A stretch of DNA of 64,000 nucleotides from Magnetospirillum sp. 15-1. GTDB taxonomy: Bacteria > Pseudomonadota > Alphaproteobacteria > Rhodospirillales > Magnetospirillaceae. How positions within the stretch are numbered: the first letter of the stretch is position 1; each line of letters begins with the position of its first letter. Position numbers and translations under genes: made by a program. Of this stretch, positions 11,388-21,188 are shown one piece after another. Below the pieces are notes generated by a model that did no database searches, was not told the origin of the DNA, and was given only the letters and a program-made list of their open reading frames with translations. Where the stretch lies: positions 313,140-377,139 of the forward strand of contig NZ_FXXN01000024.1 in NCBI RefSeq assembly GCF_900184795.1, read 5' to 3'.

Positions 11388-13259
11388 ATGCTCGACGTAT
11401 TCCGTACTGCTTCGAAGACCTGGGTCGTCAGGTTGCTGTTCGCCTTGCTGGCTCTGAGCTTCGTGGCCTGGGGCGCCGGCGACGTGGTGCGCGGCGGCGT
11501 GGGCCGCAGTCCGGCCATCGAGATCGGCCGCACCTCCATATCGGCCGCCGAGGTCATGGCCGAGTTCAAGCGCGAGGTCGAGCGCCTGCAGCCGCTGTTC
11601 GGCGGCAAGCTGACCGCCGAGGACGCCCGCAAGATGGGCATGCTCGACCGCACCATCGATTCGCTGATCGCCCGGACCCTGATCGACGAGGCGGCGCGCT
11701 CCCTGGGGCTGGCCGCCACCGACGAGACCATCCTGCGCCGCGTGGCCTCCAACCCGGCCTTCAAGGGACCGACCGGGCAGTTCGACCGCGACCTGTTCCG
11801 CTCGCGTCTCGCCCGGCTGGGTTATACCGAGGACAGCTTCATGAAGACCGAGCGCACCAACATGGTGCGCAACCAGATGGTGGAGACCGTCGCCGCCGGC
11901 ATCGGCGCGCCCCAGGCGCTGACCGATCCGCTGCTGGCCTGGCGCGAGGAGCGCCGGGTGGCCGAGACCTTCGTGATCAAGGACGATTCCACCCCGCTGC
12001 CGCCCGCCCCCGAGGCGGCCCAGCTCGAGACCTATTACAAGGACAATGTCAGCCGCTTCATGGCGCCGGAATTCCGGGCGCTGACCGTGCTGCTGCTGCG
12101 TCCCTCCGACGTGACGGGCGGCGCCGACATCGACGAGGCCATGGTGCGCGAGGCCTATCAGCAGCGCATCGAGGAATTCTCCACGCCCGAGCGCCGCACC
12201 GTGTCGCAGATCGTCTTCGACGAACAGTCGTCGGCGGCCAAGGCCACCGACATGGTGACCGAGGGCAAGGATCTGGCGGCCGTCGCCAAGGCGCTCGGCG
12301 CCGAGATCATCGAGCTGGGCACCGTCGAAAAGGGTGACCTGCCCGAGGGGCTGGCCGAGGCGGTGTTCAAGCTGTCGGCCGGCGCCACCGGCCAGCCGGT
12401 CAAGACCGCGCTGGGCTGGCATGTGGTCAAGGTGACCCAGATTCAGGCCGGCCGCGTCCGACCCTTCGCCGAGGCCAAGGCTCAGCTGGAGCAGGACCTG
12501 CGCAAGGAAAAGGCCCTGGACGGCCTGTCCGAACTGGCCAACAAGGTGGAAGACGCCCTGGGGGGCGGCGCCTCCCTGGAAGAGGCGGCCAAGCGCCATA
12601 ACCTCAAGACCGTGAAGATCGCGGCGGTGGATGCCCAGGGACGCGGCGCCAACGGCAAGCCGGTGGCCGACCTGCCCAAATCGGATCAGTTCCTCGACGT
12701 GGCCTTCCACACCGACCAGAACACCGAAAGCCCGCTGACCGAGGTGCCCAACAACGGCTACTTCCTGCTGCGCGTCGACGGTGTCACCCCGCCGGCCCCC
12801 AAGCCGCTGGCCGACATCAAGGCCGAAGTGGTCGCCACCTGGCAGGCCGAACGCCGCCAGGAACAGGCCCGCGACAAGGCCCAGAAGCTGGCCGAGCGCA
12901 TCACGGCCGGTGAAAGCGCCGCCCAGGTGGCCCAGGCGGCCGGCGCCAAGCTGGAAACCGCCAAGCCCTTCACCCGCGAGCCGGCCGAGGGCTCTCCCCT
13001 GCCCGCCACCATCGTCGCCGAACTGTTCAAGGCGCAGCCGGGCGGCGTCGCCATCGCTCCGGTCCAGGGCGGCACCCTGGTGGCCCGCCTGACCAGCGTG
13101 GTGGCCTTCGACCTCGCCGCCAACCCGGCCGTGACCCAGGCGGCCCGCCAGCGCGTGTCGCAGGCCGTCGCCACCGACATCGCCGACCAGTACATCGCCG
13201 CCCTCAACGCCTCCATCGGCGTCAAGGTCGACCGTCCCCAGCTGACCCGCGAAGAGTAA
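11388..13259 (+). CDS. ppiD: Periplasmic peptidyl-prolyl isomerase/chaperone PpiD-like
   Basis: This 623-residue protein begins MLDVFRTASKTWVVRLLFALLAL, a short cytoplasmic N-terminus followed by one membrane anchor. A SurA-N-like chaperone region follows (roughly 35-230). A parvulin-type PPIase domain is then centred on ERRTVSQIVFDE to GWHVVKVTQIQ (about 255-355), and a helical C-terminal region follows. PpiD is tethered to the inner membrane at the Sec exit and helps folding of exported proteins. ATG at 11388 fits the anchor position. The next gene, trpE, starts 10 bases after the stop, so the two are probably cotranscribed although functionally unrelated. Confidence 0.93.
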   Translation: MLDVFRTASKTWVVRLLFALLALSFVAWGAGDVVRGGVGRSPAIEIGRTSISAAEVMAEFKREVERLQPLFGGKLTAEDARKMGMLDRTIDSLIARTLIDEAARSLGLAATDETILRRVASNPAFKGPTGQFDRDLFRSRLARLGYTEDSFMKTERTNMVRNQMVETVAAGIGAPQALTDPLLAWREERRVAETFVIKDDSTPLPPAPEAAQLETYYKDNVSRFMAPEFRALTVLLLRPSDVTGGADIDEAMVREAYQQRIEEFSTPERRTVSQIVFDEQSSAAKATDMVTEGKDLAAVAKALGAEIIELGTVEKGDLPEGLAEAVFKLSAGATGQPVKTALGWHVVKVTQIQAGRVRPFAEAKAQLEQDLRKEKALDGLSELANKVEDALGGGASLEEAAKRHNLKTVKIAAVDAQGRGANGKPVADLPKSDQFLDVAFHTDQNTESPLTEVPNNGYFLLRVDGVTPPAPKPLADIKAEVVATWQAERRQEQARDKAQKLAERITAGESAAQVAQAAGAKLETAKPFTREPAEGSPLPATIVAELFKAQPGGVAIAPVQGGTLVARLTSVVAFDLAANPAVTQAARQRVSQAVATDIADQYIAALNASIGVKVDRPQLTREE

Positions 13260-13269
13260 CAGCCTCATC

Positions 13270-14790
13270 ATGACTCACCAGCCCGACTTCTCCGCCTTTG
13301 CCGAAGCTTACGACAGCGGCAAGCCCCAGGTGGTCTGGCGGGTTTTGGTGGCCGATCTGGAGACACCGGTCTCCGCCTTCCTGAAGCTGGCCAACGGCCA
13401 GCCCAACGCCTTCCTGCTGGAATCGGTGGAAGGCGGCGCGGTGCGCGGCCGCTACTCCATCCTGGGGATGAAGCCCGATCTCTTGTGGAAGTGCGTCGGC
13501 AACGAGGCATGGATCAACCGCAACGCCCGGTCCAAGACCGGCTCGTTCCAGCCCTGTCCGGTAGCGGCCGAATCGGGGGCCCTGGACAGCCTGCGCGCCC
13601 TGGTGGCGGAAAGCCGTATCGAGACGCCCGCCCACCTGCCCCCCATGTCGGCCGGCCTGATCGGCTATATGAGCTACGACATGGTGCGGCTGGCGGAAAA
13701 GCTGCCCGACGACAATCCCGATCCCATCAAGGTGCCGGACGGCATCTTCATGCGCCCGACCATCATGGCGGTGTTCGACAACGTCAATGGCACCCTGACC
13801 GCCGTGGCGCCGGTCTGGCCGCGGGCCGGCATGGATGCCCAGGCCGCCTGGGATTTGGCCTGGGAGCGCCTGGAACACATCGTGGAATCCCTGGAAAGCC
13901 CCCTGCCCCACACCTATGTGGGCTTTCCCCGCGACGAGCATCAGCCCATCCCGGTGCCCAGCGTCTCGCCCGAGCATTACTGCCGCATGGTGGAAAAGGC
14001 GCAGGAATACATCGCCGCCGGCGACATCTTCCAGGTGGTGCTGTCCCAGCGCCTGGCGGTGCCGTTCCGGCTGCCGCCCTTCTCGCTGTACCGCTCGCTG
14101 CGCCGGCTGAACCCCAGCCCGTTCCTGTTCTTCCTCGACCTGGGCGAGTTCCAGCTGGTGGGCTCCAGCCCGGAAATCCTGGTGCGCCTGCGTGACGACA
14201 AGGTCACCATCCGCCCCATCGCCGGCACGCGCCGCCGGGGCAAGACCGCCCTCGAGGACGAGGAGCTGGCCGCCGACCTGCTGGCCGATCCCAAGGAACT
14301 GGCCGAGCACCTGATGCTGCTGGATCTGGGCCGCAACGACGTGGGCCGGGTGGCCTCCATCGGCTCGGTCGAGGTCACCAAGAAGATGGCGGTGGAGTAC
14401 TATTCCCACGTCATGCACATCGTCTCCAACGTCGAGGGCCGCATCCGCGAGGGCTGCGACGCCATGGACGCCCTGATGGCCGGTTTCCCGGCGGGCACCA
14501 CCTCGGGCGCTCCCAAGATCAGGGCCATGGAGATCATCGACGAGCTGGAGACCGAGCGGCGCTCGTTCTATGCCGGCGCCATCGGCTATTTCGACGGCAA
14601 CGGCAACATGGACACCTGCATCGCGCTTCGGACCACCCTGGTCAAGGACGGCACCATGTACGTCCAGGCCGGCGCCGGCATCGTCGCCGATTCGGTGCCG
14701 CTGTCCGAGCACGAGGAGTGCATGAACAAGGCCCGCGCCCTGGTCCGCGCCGCCGAGGACGCCATCGACTACACCTTGGTCAAGCAATAG
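13270..14790 (+). CDS. trpE: Anthranilate synthase component I
   Basis: This 506-residue chorismate-binding enzyme uses chorismate and ammonia (from TrpG) to make anthranilate in tryptophan biosynthesis. The N-terminal domain includes the feedback-site-like LLESVEGG. The catalytic domain contains SPEILVRL, RPIAGTRRRGK, EHLMLLDLGRNDVGR, FPAGTTSGAPKIRAMEII and GAIGYFDGNGNMDTCIALRT. The C-terminal AGAGIVADSVPLSEHEEC is also present. No trpG is fused or adjacent within the window. The hairpin after the stop separates it from the convergent xdhC-like gene. Confidence 0.97.
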   Translation: MTHQPDFSAFAEAYDSGKPQVVWRVLVADLETPVSAFLKLANGQPNAFLLESVEGGAVRGRYSILGMKPDLLWKCVGNEAWINRNARSKTGSFQPCPVAAESGALDSLRALVAESRIETPAHLPPMSAGLIGYMSYDMVRLAEKLPDDNPDPIKVPDGIFMRPTIMAVFDNVNGTLTAVAPVWPRAGMDAQAAWDLAWERLEHIVESLESPLPHTYVGFPRDEHQPIPVPSVSPEHYCRMVEKAQEYIAAGDIFQVVLSQRLAVPFRLPPFSLYRSLRRLNPSPFLFFLDLGEFQLVGSSPEILVRLRDDKVTIRPIAGTRRRGKTALEDEELAADLLADPKELAEHLMLLDLGRNDVGRVASIGSVEVTKKMAVEYYSHVMHIVSNVEGRIREGCDAMDALMAGFPAGTTSGAPKIRAMEIIDELETERRSFYAGAIGYFDGNGNMDTCIALRTTLVKDGTMYVQAGAGIVADSVPLSEHEECMNKARALVRAAEDAIDYTLVKQ

Positions 14791-14824
14791 AAAAGGCCGG
14801 GGCATTTACCCCGGCCCTTCTTTC
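14791..14824. terminator. Bidirectional terminator between trpE and the xdhC-like gene
   Basis: GGCCGGGG (14795-14802) and CCCCGGCC (14809-14816) form a perfect 8-bp stem. It is flanked by AAAA on the left and CTTCTTT on the right, so it can end transcription from trpE and from the minus-strand hcr operon. Confidence 0.8.
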
Positions 14825-14844
14825 GGCTTTTAAAGCCGGGTGCT

Positions 14845-15885
14845 TCAGCGCGCCCGCATGGGTTTGCCGCGCCGGGCCGCGATGAGTTCGGCCAGGACCG
14901 AGACGGCGATCTCGGCCGGGGTACGGGCACCGATATCGAAGCCCACCGGAGCGGCCATGCGCGAAAGCGCCGGCCCCAGGTCTTCCAGGCGCTGGCAGCG
15001 CTTGGCATGGGTCCGGGTGCTGCCCAGGGCGCCGATATAGAAAGCCTCCGAGCCCAGCGCCGCCCTCAGCGCCGCATCGTCGAGGCGCGGCACGTGGGTC
15101 AGGCTGACCACGGCGGTGCGGCGGTCCATGGTGATGCCGGCCAGCACCTCGTCGGGCTCGCCGCAGATCAGGGTGATGCCGGGAAAGCGCGCCTCGTCGG
15201 CGAAGGCCCGGCGGGGATCGACCACGGTGACGGCGAAACCCGCCTGCCGCGCCATGCCGGCCAGCACCTGGCTGATATGGACCGCCCCACCGATGATCAG
15301 GGTCCACGGCGCCTCGTGGGTCCGCACGAAAACGTCGTCCGCCACCACGCCGCAGGTTCCCTGCCGCAGATGGATCTGGGCGGCCACCAGCCGTGTCTCG
15401 TCCAGGGCGAGTGAACCGTCCACCCTCTCTTCGCCGAGCAGCGCCTGGGCGCCGGTGGCGAGGTCGAGGACCAGGGCGGTCGGCTGGCGCGAGGCCTGTT
15501 GCTTGACCGCCTCCTCCAGCAGATCGCGTTCGGGATTGAACACCGCCACCCGGATGTTGCCGCCGCAGGGCAGGCCCACCTGCCACGCCGTCTCGTCCTC
15601 GACACCGAAGGCCAGTTGCCGGGGCGCCTCGCCCGGTTCCAGCTCGCGGGCCTCGGAGATGACGGCGGATTCGACGCAGCCGCCCGACACCGAACCGGCG
15701 AAGGTACCGTCCGCGTCCACCGCCATGTAGGAGCCGATGGAGCGCGGCGCCGAGCCCCAGGTGGCCATGACCACGGCCATGACCACCCGGCGGCCTTCGT
15801 CCATCCATTTGAGCGCGGTGGCCAGCACCTCGCAATCATCGGCGGCCATGTCGGCGGGGTCGCACTTGATGGCGTCGAGGCACAT
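14845..15885 (-). CDS. XdhC/CoxI-type molybdenum cofactor sulfuration and insertion factor
   Basis: This 346-residue protein has an XdhC N-terminal region (MVVMAVVMATWGSAPR-like, here VVMAVVMATWGSAPRSIG) and a Rossmann-like C-terminal domain. The domain includes LIIGGAVHISQVLAGMA, VTVVDPRRAF and AFYIGALGSTRTHAKR. XdhC-type chaperones bind Mo-MPT or MCD and help insert the sulfurated cofactor into xanthine-oxidase-family enzymes. It lies 11 bases after hcrB and is last in the operon, so it probably matures the adjacent 4-hydroxybenzoyl-CoA reductase. ATG at 15885 (MCLDAIKCDPADM) has GGGAGAAACGCC before it. Confidence 0.85.
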   Translation of the reverse strand: MCLDAIKCDPADMAADDCEVLATALKWMDEGRRVVMAVVMATWGSAPRSIGSYMAVDADGTFAGSVSGGCVESAVISEARELEPGEAPRQLAFGVEDETAWQVGLPCGGNIRVAVFNPERDLLEEAVKQQASRQPTALVLDLATGAQALLGEERVDGSLALDETRLVAAQIHLRQGTCGVVADDVFVRTHEAPWTLIIGGAVHISQVLAGMARQAGFAVTVVDPRRAFADEARFPGITLICGEPDEVLAGITMDRRTAVVSLTHVPRLDDAALRAALGSEAFYIGALGSTRTHAKRCQRLEDLGPALSRMAAPVGFDIGARTPAEIAVSVLAELIAARRGKPMRAR

Positions 15886-15896
15886 GGCGTTTCTCC

Positions 15897-16868
15897 CTAC
15901 TTGCCGCCCCAGAGGTCGTCCATCTGCTTGCGGGCGACCGCCAGCAGGACACGACGGCGGTATTTGACGCCCGCCACCGTGGTCTTCAGGACATTGGAGA
16001 CCTTGCGCACCGCCTGGGTCAGGGCCTCGGCGGTCTCGTCGTTCCACGGGCGGCCCCACAGGGCGTCGGTGGGAACCATCAGCGGCGCCGAATTGGTGCC
16101 GGTGATGGCGACGCGCAGGCCGGCGATGGCGTTGCCGTCACGCTTGCACGCCACCGCCACTCCGGCCAGGGGGAAGTCGATGGCGTCGCGCACGCGGACC
16201 TTGGAATAGGCCGCCACCCAACCGGTGGCGGGCGGCACCACCACGGCGGCCAGGACCTCGCCCTGCTCCAGGGTCAGGTGCTCGGCCCCGCTCTCGCGGA
16301 ACAGGTCGGCGATGGCGATCTGGCGCACGCCCTTGGCCCCGGCGATCTCGACCGAAGCGTTCAGCACCATCAGGGCCGGAGCCACGTCGCCGTGATAAGT
16401 GGCGTAGCAGCGGTCGGACTTGACCACCACGTGGCACTTGTCGCCCTCGTATTTGAGGCAGAAGCCGTTGCCGGACCGCCACCACTCGGACTGGTTATAG
16501 AATACGCAGCGCGTGTCCTGGCACAGATTGCCGCCCAGTGTCGCGGCGGCGCGGTGGCTGGGCCCCGCCACCAGGGAGGCGGCATGAGCCACCGCCGGCC
16601 AGGAGGCAAGGATGCGGGCATCCTCGGCAATGGCCTCGAGGGTGGCACCGGCGCCGATGCGCAACGTGCCGTCGGTTCCCACCGAGATGGCGGCAAAGCC
16701 GTTGATGCCGGTGAGATCCACCAGGGTCTCGGGCTTGCCCAGGCCACGGCGCAGGTTGGGCAGCAGGTCGGTACCGCCGGCCAGGGGCTCGCCCCCGGTG
16801 GCCAGGGCGGCCACCGCATCGTTCAGGGACGCGGGGCGAAGGGTGCGGAAATCGGGAAGGATGTTCAT
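15897..16868 (-). CDS. hcrB: 4-hydroxybenzoyl-CoA reductase, FAD/[4Fe-4S] (beta) subunit
   Basis: This 323-residue protein has the FAD-binding fold of xanthine-oxidase medium subunits ([21 protein letters not shown]). What identifies it is an insertion bearing Cys121, Cys137, Cys145 and Cys154. In Thauera aromatica HcrB the extra [4Fe-4S] cluster is bound by cysteines 122, 138, 146 and 155, which is the same spacing offset by one. The cluster is specific to 4-hydroxybenzoyl-CoA reductase, which removes the phenolic hydroxyl reductively to give benzoyl-CoA in anaerobic aromatic degradation. The start overlaps the hcrA stop by 4 bases. The Thauera positions are quoted from memory. Confidence 0.92.
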   Translation of the reverse strand: MNILPDFRTLRPASLNDAVAALATGGEPLAGGTDLLPNLRRGLGKPETLVDLTGINGFAAISVGTDGTLRIGAGATLEAIAEDARILASWPAVAHAASLVAGPSHRAAATLGGNLCQDTRCVFYNQSEWWRSGNGFCLKYEGDKCHVVVKSDRCYATYHGDVAPALMVLNASVEIAGAKGVRQIAIADLFRESGAEHLTLEQGEVLAAVVVPPATGWVAAYSKVRVRDAIDFPLAGVAVACKRDGNAIAGLRVAITGTNSAPLMVPTDALWGRPWNDETAEALTQAVRKVSNVLKTTVAGVKYRRRVLLAVARKQMDDLWGGK

Positions 16869-19174
16869 TCTGCGGCTTCCTTCGCGTCAAGCAGTTCGGT
16901 GATGGTCTCTGGGCTCAAGGGGAATTTGGTGGCGCGCACGCCCACCGCCTCGTAGACCGCCTCGTGCACCGCCGGCAGGAAGCCGGCCAGCATGCCCTCG
17001 GAGGCCTCCTTGGCGCCGAACGGCCCGTTGGGATCGATGCTTTCGACGATCATCACCTCGATATCCGGGCTCTCCGCCATGGTCGGCACCCGATAGTCCA
17101 GGATGTTGCCGTGCATCATCTTGCCGTCGTCCCAGCGGGTTTCCTCGGACAGGGCCTGGCCCATGCCCATCCACACGCCGCCCTGGGTCTGTCCTTCGAC
17201 GGCCAGCGGGTTGAGCGCCTTGCCCACGTCCACGGCCACCCACACCTTGTGGGCGGTGACGCGGCCGGTAATCTCGTCGACGCTGGCCTCGACCACCTGG
17301 GCGGCATAGCAAAAGCCCATGGTGGCGCCGATGGCGCTGCCGCGGATCTTCTTGTCGCCCTGGAACTCGGTCGGGCAGGTATAGGTGCCCTTGACCGTGA
17401 TGGTGCCGGTGTCGATCAGGGCGGCCTTGACCACGTCCTGGAAGGTCAGGCCGGGGTCCTGGCTGCCGGCCACCATGAACACCTCGTCGATGACCTCGAT
17501 GTCCTCCTCGCGGGCGTCCAGCTTCTTGGCCGCCGCCTTGACCAGGACGGCCTTCAACTCCTCGGCCGCCGAGATGGAGGCGTTGCCCACCATGAAGGTG
17601 ACGCGCGACGAGTAAGAGCCGTTGTCCTTGGGCGTCAGCGCGCTGTCGGCCGAGATCACCCGGATACGGTTTAATCGCACGCCCAGAACCTCGGCCGCCA
17701 CCTGGGAGGCCATGGTGTTGGAGCCCTGGCCGATATCGGCGGCGCCGGTCAGCAGGGTGATGCCGCCGTCGAAGTCGAGCTTCAGGTTGACGGTGGCATG
17801 GGGCTCGCCGGTCCAGTGCTTGGGCGTCGAGGTGCCCGACACGAAGTGCGACAGCGCGATGCCCAGGCCGCGGCCCTTGGGCATCTTGCCCTTGCGCTCG
17901 GCCCAGCCGGAGGCGGCCTTGACCTTCTCCAGGCATTCCGGGACGCCGTAGCTCATGACCTTCTGGGCATAAAGCGTGGTGTAGGGAATCTTCTCGATCA
18001 TATTGATCTGGCGAATCTTGAGCGAATCGATGCCCAGTTCCTCGGCCATCTCGGTCAACAGCGCCTCGAAGGCGGCGCGGGTATCGACCGTGCCGTGGCC
18101 GCGCATGGCGCCGCAGGGCGGCGTGTTGGTGTAGACGCGCCAGGCGTCGTGCTTGATGGCCGGGATGTGATACATGCCGTGCATCAGCGCGCCGGTATAA
18201 AGGATGGTGATGATGCCGTAGCCGGCATAGGCACCACCCGCCTGGGTGGCTTCCAGGGCCAGGGCGGCGATCTTGCCGTCCTTCTTCAGGCCAATCTTCA
18301 TCTTCACTTCCGTCCACGGACGGCCGCGATGGGCGATGAAGGTCTCCTCGCGGGTCTGGATCAGGCGAACCGTGCCCTTGGACTTGCGGGCCAGCAGGCC
18401 GGCGATGATCTCGAAGTGCAGGGCCTCGGTGCGCGCCCCGAACCCGCCGCCCAGGAAGGGCTTGATCACCCGGATGCGGGCCGAGTCCATCTGCAGGCAG
18501 GCCGCCACCTTCAGATGCACGTAGTACGGCACCTGGGTGGTGGTGTTGAGCGTCAGCATGTCGCGGACCGGATCGTATTCGGCCAGCGTCGCGTTCAGCT
18601 CCATGTGGACGTGGTTGACCTCGGCGAAGGTGTAGACCTTCTCGCGGATCAGGTCGGCCTCGGCAAAGGCGGCCTCCACGTCGCCGAACTCGGCATGGAC
18701 CTCGCGCAGGATGTTGTTGGGCTTGTCGTCGTGGAGCGCGACGGCGCCTTCCTTCATGGCCGCCTTGGGCGTCATGTAGGCGGGCAGCACCTCGTACTCG
18801 ACCTTGATCAGGCCCAGCGCCTTTTCCGCGGTCAGTTCATCGACGGCCGCGACGGCGGCCACAGGATCGCCGCGATAGCGGACCTTGTCGCGGGCCAGCG
18901 GGTATTCGTTTTCGGCGATGGGGAGCACGCCGTAGGGGACCGGAGTTTCGGCCCCCGTGCAGACAGCGAACACGCCGTCCAGCGCCTCGGCCGCCGAGGT
19001 GTCGATGGAGACGATGCGCGCATGGGCCACGGGGCTCCTCAAGATGCGCCCCACCAGGGCGCCGGGGGCGGCGATGTCGGCGGTGTACTTGGCCTTGCCG
19101 GTCACCTTCTCGACGCCGTCGATCAGGGGGGTACGGGCGCCGACCGTGCCGTTCTTCGGGAATTTCGGGCTCAT
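16865..19174 (-). CDS. hcrA: 4-hydroxybenzoyl-CoA reductase, molybdenum (alpha) subunit
   Basis: This 769-residue large subunit of the xanthine oxidase family begins [20 protein letters not shown] and [19 protein letters not shown]. Mo-MCD-binding segments include [25 protein letters not shown] and [16 protein letters not shown]. The catalytic glutamate region is [11 protein letters not shown] near the C-terminus. It binds the molybdenum cofactor where 4-hydroxybenzoyl-CoA is reduced. The length agrees with the characterised Thauera enzyme. The start at 19174 overlaps the hcrC stop by 4 bases (ATGA type), as expected for a translationally coupled operon in the order hcrC-hcrA-hcrB. Confidence 0.92.
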   Translation of the reverse strand: MSPKFPKNGTVGARTPLIDGVEKVTGKAKYTADIAAPGALVGRILRSPVAHARIVSIDTSAAEALDGVFAVCTGAETPVPYGVLPIAENEYPLARDKVRYRGDPVAAVAAVDELTAEKALGLIKVEYEVLPAYMTPKAAMKEGAVALHDDKPNNILREVHAEFGDVEAAFAEADLIREKVYTFAEVNHVHMELNATLAEYDPVRDMLTLNTTTQVPYYVHLKVAACLQMDSARIRVIKPFLGGGFGARTEALHFEIIAGLLARKSKGTVRLIQTREETFIAHRGRPWTEVKMKIGLKKDGKIAALALEATQAGGAYAGYGIITILYTGALMHGMYHIPAIKHDAWRVYTNTPPCGAMRGHGTVDTRAAFEALLTEMAEELGIDSLKIRQINMIEKIPYTTLYAQKVMSYGVPECLEKVKAASGWAERKGKMPKGRGLGIALSHFVSGTSTPKHWTGEPHATVNLKLDFDGGITLLTGAADIGQGSNTMASQVAAEVLGVRLNRIRVISADSALTPKDNGSYSSRVTFMVGNASISAAEELKAVLVKAAAKKLDAREEDIEVIDEVFMVAGSQDPGLTFQDVVKAALIDTGTITVKGTYTCPTEFQGDKKIRGSAIGATMGFCYAAQVVEASVDEITGRVTAHKVWVAVDVGKALNPLAVEGQTQGGVWMGMGQALSEETRWDDGKMMHGNILDYRVPTMAESPDIEVMIVESIDPNGPFGAKEASEGMLAGFLPAVHEAVYEAVGVRATKFPLSPETITELLDAKEAAE

Positions 19175-19659
19175 TCCGCCGCCTCCTGACAGGCGCAGCG
19201 CGCCTTGGCGGCCACTTCCACCGATTCGATGATCTTCACATAGCCGGTGCAGCGGCACAGATTGCCGGCCAGGGCGTCCTTGATCTGATCGCGGCTCGGA
19301 TCGGGATTCTTGCGCAGCAGCGCCTCGGACGCCATCAGCATGCCCGGCGTACAGAAGCCGCACTGGGTGCCCAGCTTCTCGTGGAAGGCGGCCTGCAGCT
19401 TGGAGATGGTGCCCTGGGTCGCCAGGCTTTCCACCGTCTCCACCTTCTTGCCGGCCACCTGATGGGCCAGCGTCGAACAGGCAAGGCGCGGCCGGTCGTC
19501 CACCAGAACGGTACAGGCACCGCACTCGCCGCCGTCGCAGCCCTGCTTGGTGCCGGTGAGATTGCTCACCTCGCGCAGGTAGTCGAGCAGCAGCATGTTT
19601 TCGGGTACCAGATCCTCGCGGGCACGGCCGTTAAGGGTCAATCGCAGGATGCTTTTCAA
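19171..19659 (-). CDS. hcrC: 4-hydroxybenzoyl-CoA reductase, [2Fe-2S] (gamma) subunit
   Basis: This 162-residue small subunit carries two [2Fe-2S] clusters. The plant-ferredoxin-type site is [15 protein letters not shown] with a downstream LAC. The second is QCGFCTPG with [10 protein letters not shown]. It transfers electrons from ferredoxin through the clusters to the molybdenum site. It is the first structural gene and follows the MarR regulator by 34 bases. The C-terminus ends in CACQEAAE, which adds two cysteines of unknown relevance. Confidence 0.92.
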   Translation of the reverse strand: MKSILRLTLNGRAREDLVPENMLLLDYLREVSNLTGTKQGCDGGECGACTVLVDDRPRLACSTLAHQVAGKKVETVESLATQGTISKLQAAFHEKLGTQCGFCTPGMLMASEALLRKNPDPSRDQIKDALAGNLCRCTGYVKIIESVEVAAKARCACQEAAE

Positions 19660-19693
19660 GGTCTTCCTCCCTCGGAAGCTTTGGGTCTTGTTG

Positions 19694-20161
19694 TTAGTAC
19701 AGACGCTTGAGCAGGCTGATCAGAAGGCGCCGGGCGTCCTCGGACAACCCGGCGGAAAAGTCGCGGTCCTGGCGGGCCACCGCCTCCTCGATGCGGTGGA
19801 GCGCCAGCTTGCCCTCGGCGGTCATGCGCAGATGGTAGGAGCGGCGGTCGTTGGGGGCGGCGTCGCGGCGGATCAGCCCCTTGTCCTCCAGGGCGTTGAC
19901 CACCTTGACGATGGACGAGCGGTCCACCTCCATCACCTCGGCCAGGGCGCTCTGGGTCAGGCCGGAATTGTTGGCGATCACCTGCAGCATGCCGTAAAGG
20001 CCGGGCGTGATGCCCTCGGTGGCGGTGACGGTATGGGCGAAATGCTTGAAGGCCGCCACCTGGGCGCGGCGCAGGTGGAAACCCAGCTCGTCGGTCATGG
20101 GACCGAACGAGGTTCCCGTTCCCTCTTCCGTCTCGGCGATGTCGACCTGGCTGCCCGGCAT
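19694..20161 (-). CDS. MarR-family transcriptional regulator of the hcr operon
   Basis: This 155-residue winged-helix regulator has the MarR core LTQSALAEVMEVDRSSIVKVVNALEDKGLIRRDAAPNDRRS in two adjacent pieces (recognition helix and wing). MarR proteins bind palindromes as dimers and are released by small aromatic or CoA-thioester ligands. It is first in the operon with hcrCAB-xdhC. Two palindromes lie just upstream of its start, so autoregulation and control of hcr is likely. The ligand is probably 4-hydroxybenzoyl-CoA or a related compound, but that is inference. Confidence 0.88.
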   Translation of the reverse strand: MPGSQVDIAETEEGTGTSFGPMTDELGFHLRRAQVAAFKHFAHTVTATEGITPGLYGMLQVIANNSGLTQSALAEVMEVDRSSIVKVVNALEDKGLIRRDAAPNDRRSYHLRMTAEGKLALHRIEEAVARQDRDFSAGLSEDARRLLISLLKRLY

Positions 20162-20191
20162 GGCGATACCCTCATTCCATTTCCGGGCATT

Positions 20192-20206
20192 GTTGACCAG
20201 GTCAAC
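20192..20206. promoter_or_regulatory. 7-bp palindrome upstream of marR
   Basis: GTTGACC-A-GGTCAAC is a perfect 7-bp inverted repeat with a 1-base centre, 31 bases before the marR start. Its size fits a MarR or GntR dimer site. It directly adjoins the longer repeat at 20209-20255. Confidence 0.55.
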
Positions 20207-20208
20207 GA

Positions 20209-20255
20209 CTTTGGCAACAAGATTGTTTACCTAGCAAACAATCTTGTTGCCAAAG
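20209..20255. promoter_or_regulatory. 20-bp perfect inverted repeat between fdhD and marR
   Basis: CTTTGGCAACAAGATTGTTT (20209-20228) is followed by a 7-base spacer and its exact complement (20236-20255). The core TTGTTT-N9-AAACAA resembles known MarR-type operators. No T-run follows on either strand, so an operator is preferred to a terminator. It is the only non-coding sequence besides the shorter palindrome in the 142-base gap. Confidence 0.6.
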
Positions 20256-20303
20256 GCCGGCAGGCTCAAGGCACATGCCCGAGGACCGAGGGGCTTGGAA
20301 AAA

Positions 20304-21188
20304 TCAGTTCACCCAGCCGCGCAGTTCCCCGATGCGCCGGCGGTGAGCATAGACGGTGCAGCGGTCGCCGCGCAGGAAGCCGCACAGCGTGATGCCCCGG
20401 CGCTCGGCCACCTCGACGGCCAGGGAGGTGGGGGCCGACACCGCCGCCACCAGTTGGAAGCGGGCCCGCGCCGCCTTGGTCACCATCTCCAGGCTGAGAC
20501 GCGACGACAGCAGCACGCCGCAGGCCGAGGTATCGATGCCGTCCAGCAGGCAGCGGCCGATGACCTTGTCCAGGGCGTTGTGACGTCCCAGATCCTCGGC
20601 GCTGGCGACGATACGGCCCGCCCCGTCGAACACCGCCGCCGCATGGGCGCCGCCGGTGGCGGCGAACACCGTCTGGCGCCGGCCCATCTCGGCCATCAGG
20701 CGATGCAGGGTGGCGGTATCGACCACCATGCCCTCGCCCGCCTGCGGCAGGCCGGCGATCAGGTCCTCGATCCGCCCGCCCTCGCCGCACACTCCGCACG
20801 AGCTGTTCATGATCACGTCGCGGCGGCGGGTGCGCGGGCTGGCGGTTTCGGCCAGATAGGCGGTCACCACCTTGGCGTCGTCGGGGCAGAAGGCCACGGC
20901 GCGCAGGTCCGCCACCGTCTCGATGATGCCCTCGGTGAACAGGAAGCCCACCGCCATGGCCAGGGGCTCGGCGACGCCGGCCTCGCCCAGGATGCCGTCG
21001 GCCGGGGTATAGGCCATGGCCCGGGCGCCGCCGCCGGTGGGGGTCCACATCAGGGTATAGGTGCCCACCCCCTCGACGTTGATGGTCAGGGTGTCCTCGG
21101 TGATCACCGAGCACATTTCCTCGTCCACCACCGAACGGTCCAGGCGCACCGCCGCCACATGCGAGGTACCGTCGATGTGCTTGCTCAT
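20304..21188 (-). CDS. fdhD: Formate-dehydrogenase accessory sulfurtransferase FdhD-like
   Basis: This 294-residue FdhD-family protein has the cysteine loop MNSSCGVCGEGG (CxxC) that receives sulfur from IscS and transfers it to Mo-bis-MGD. Other signatures are AVGFLFTEGII, FAATGGAHAAAVFD, EDLGRHNALDKVIG and GVLLSSRLSLEMV. It begins 4 bases inside the end of padD, so it is translated with the padBCD genes and probably sulfurates PadB rather than a formate dehydrogenase. No formate dehydrogenase gene is present. The ATG at 21188 begins MSKHIDGTSHVA. Confidence 0.9.
   Translation of the reverse strand: MSKHIDGTSHVAAVRLDRSVVDEEMCSVITEDTLTINVEGVGTYTLMWTPTGGGARAMAYTPADGILGEAGVAEPLAMAVGFLFTEGIIETVADLRAVAFCPDDAKVVTAYLAETASPRTRRRDVIMNSSCGVCGEGGRIEDLIAGLPQAGEGMVVDTATLHRLMAEMGRRQTVFAATGGAHAAAVFDGAGRIVASAEDLGRHNALDKVIGRCLLDGIDTSACGVLLSSRLSLEMVTKAARARFQLVAAVSAPTSLAVEVAERRGITLCGFLRGDRCTVYAHRRRIGELRGWVN

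Noticed and set aside
20209-20255. The 20-bp inverted repeat as a Rho-independent terminator for padBCD-fdhD
   Set aside because: No T-run follows the stem on either strand and the stem is only moderately GC-rich; an operator-like role fits better.
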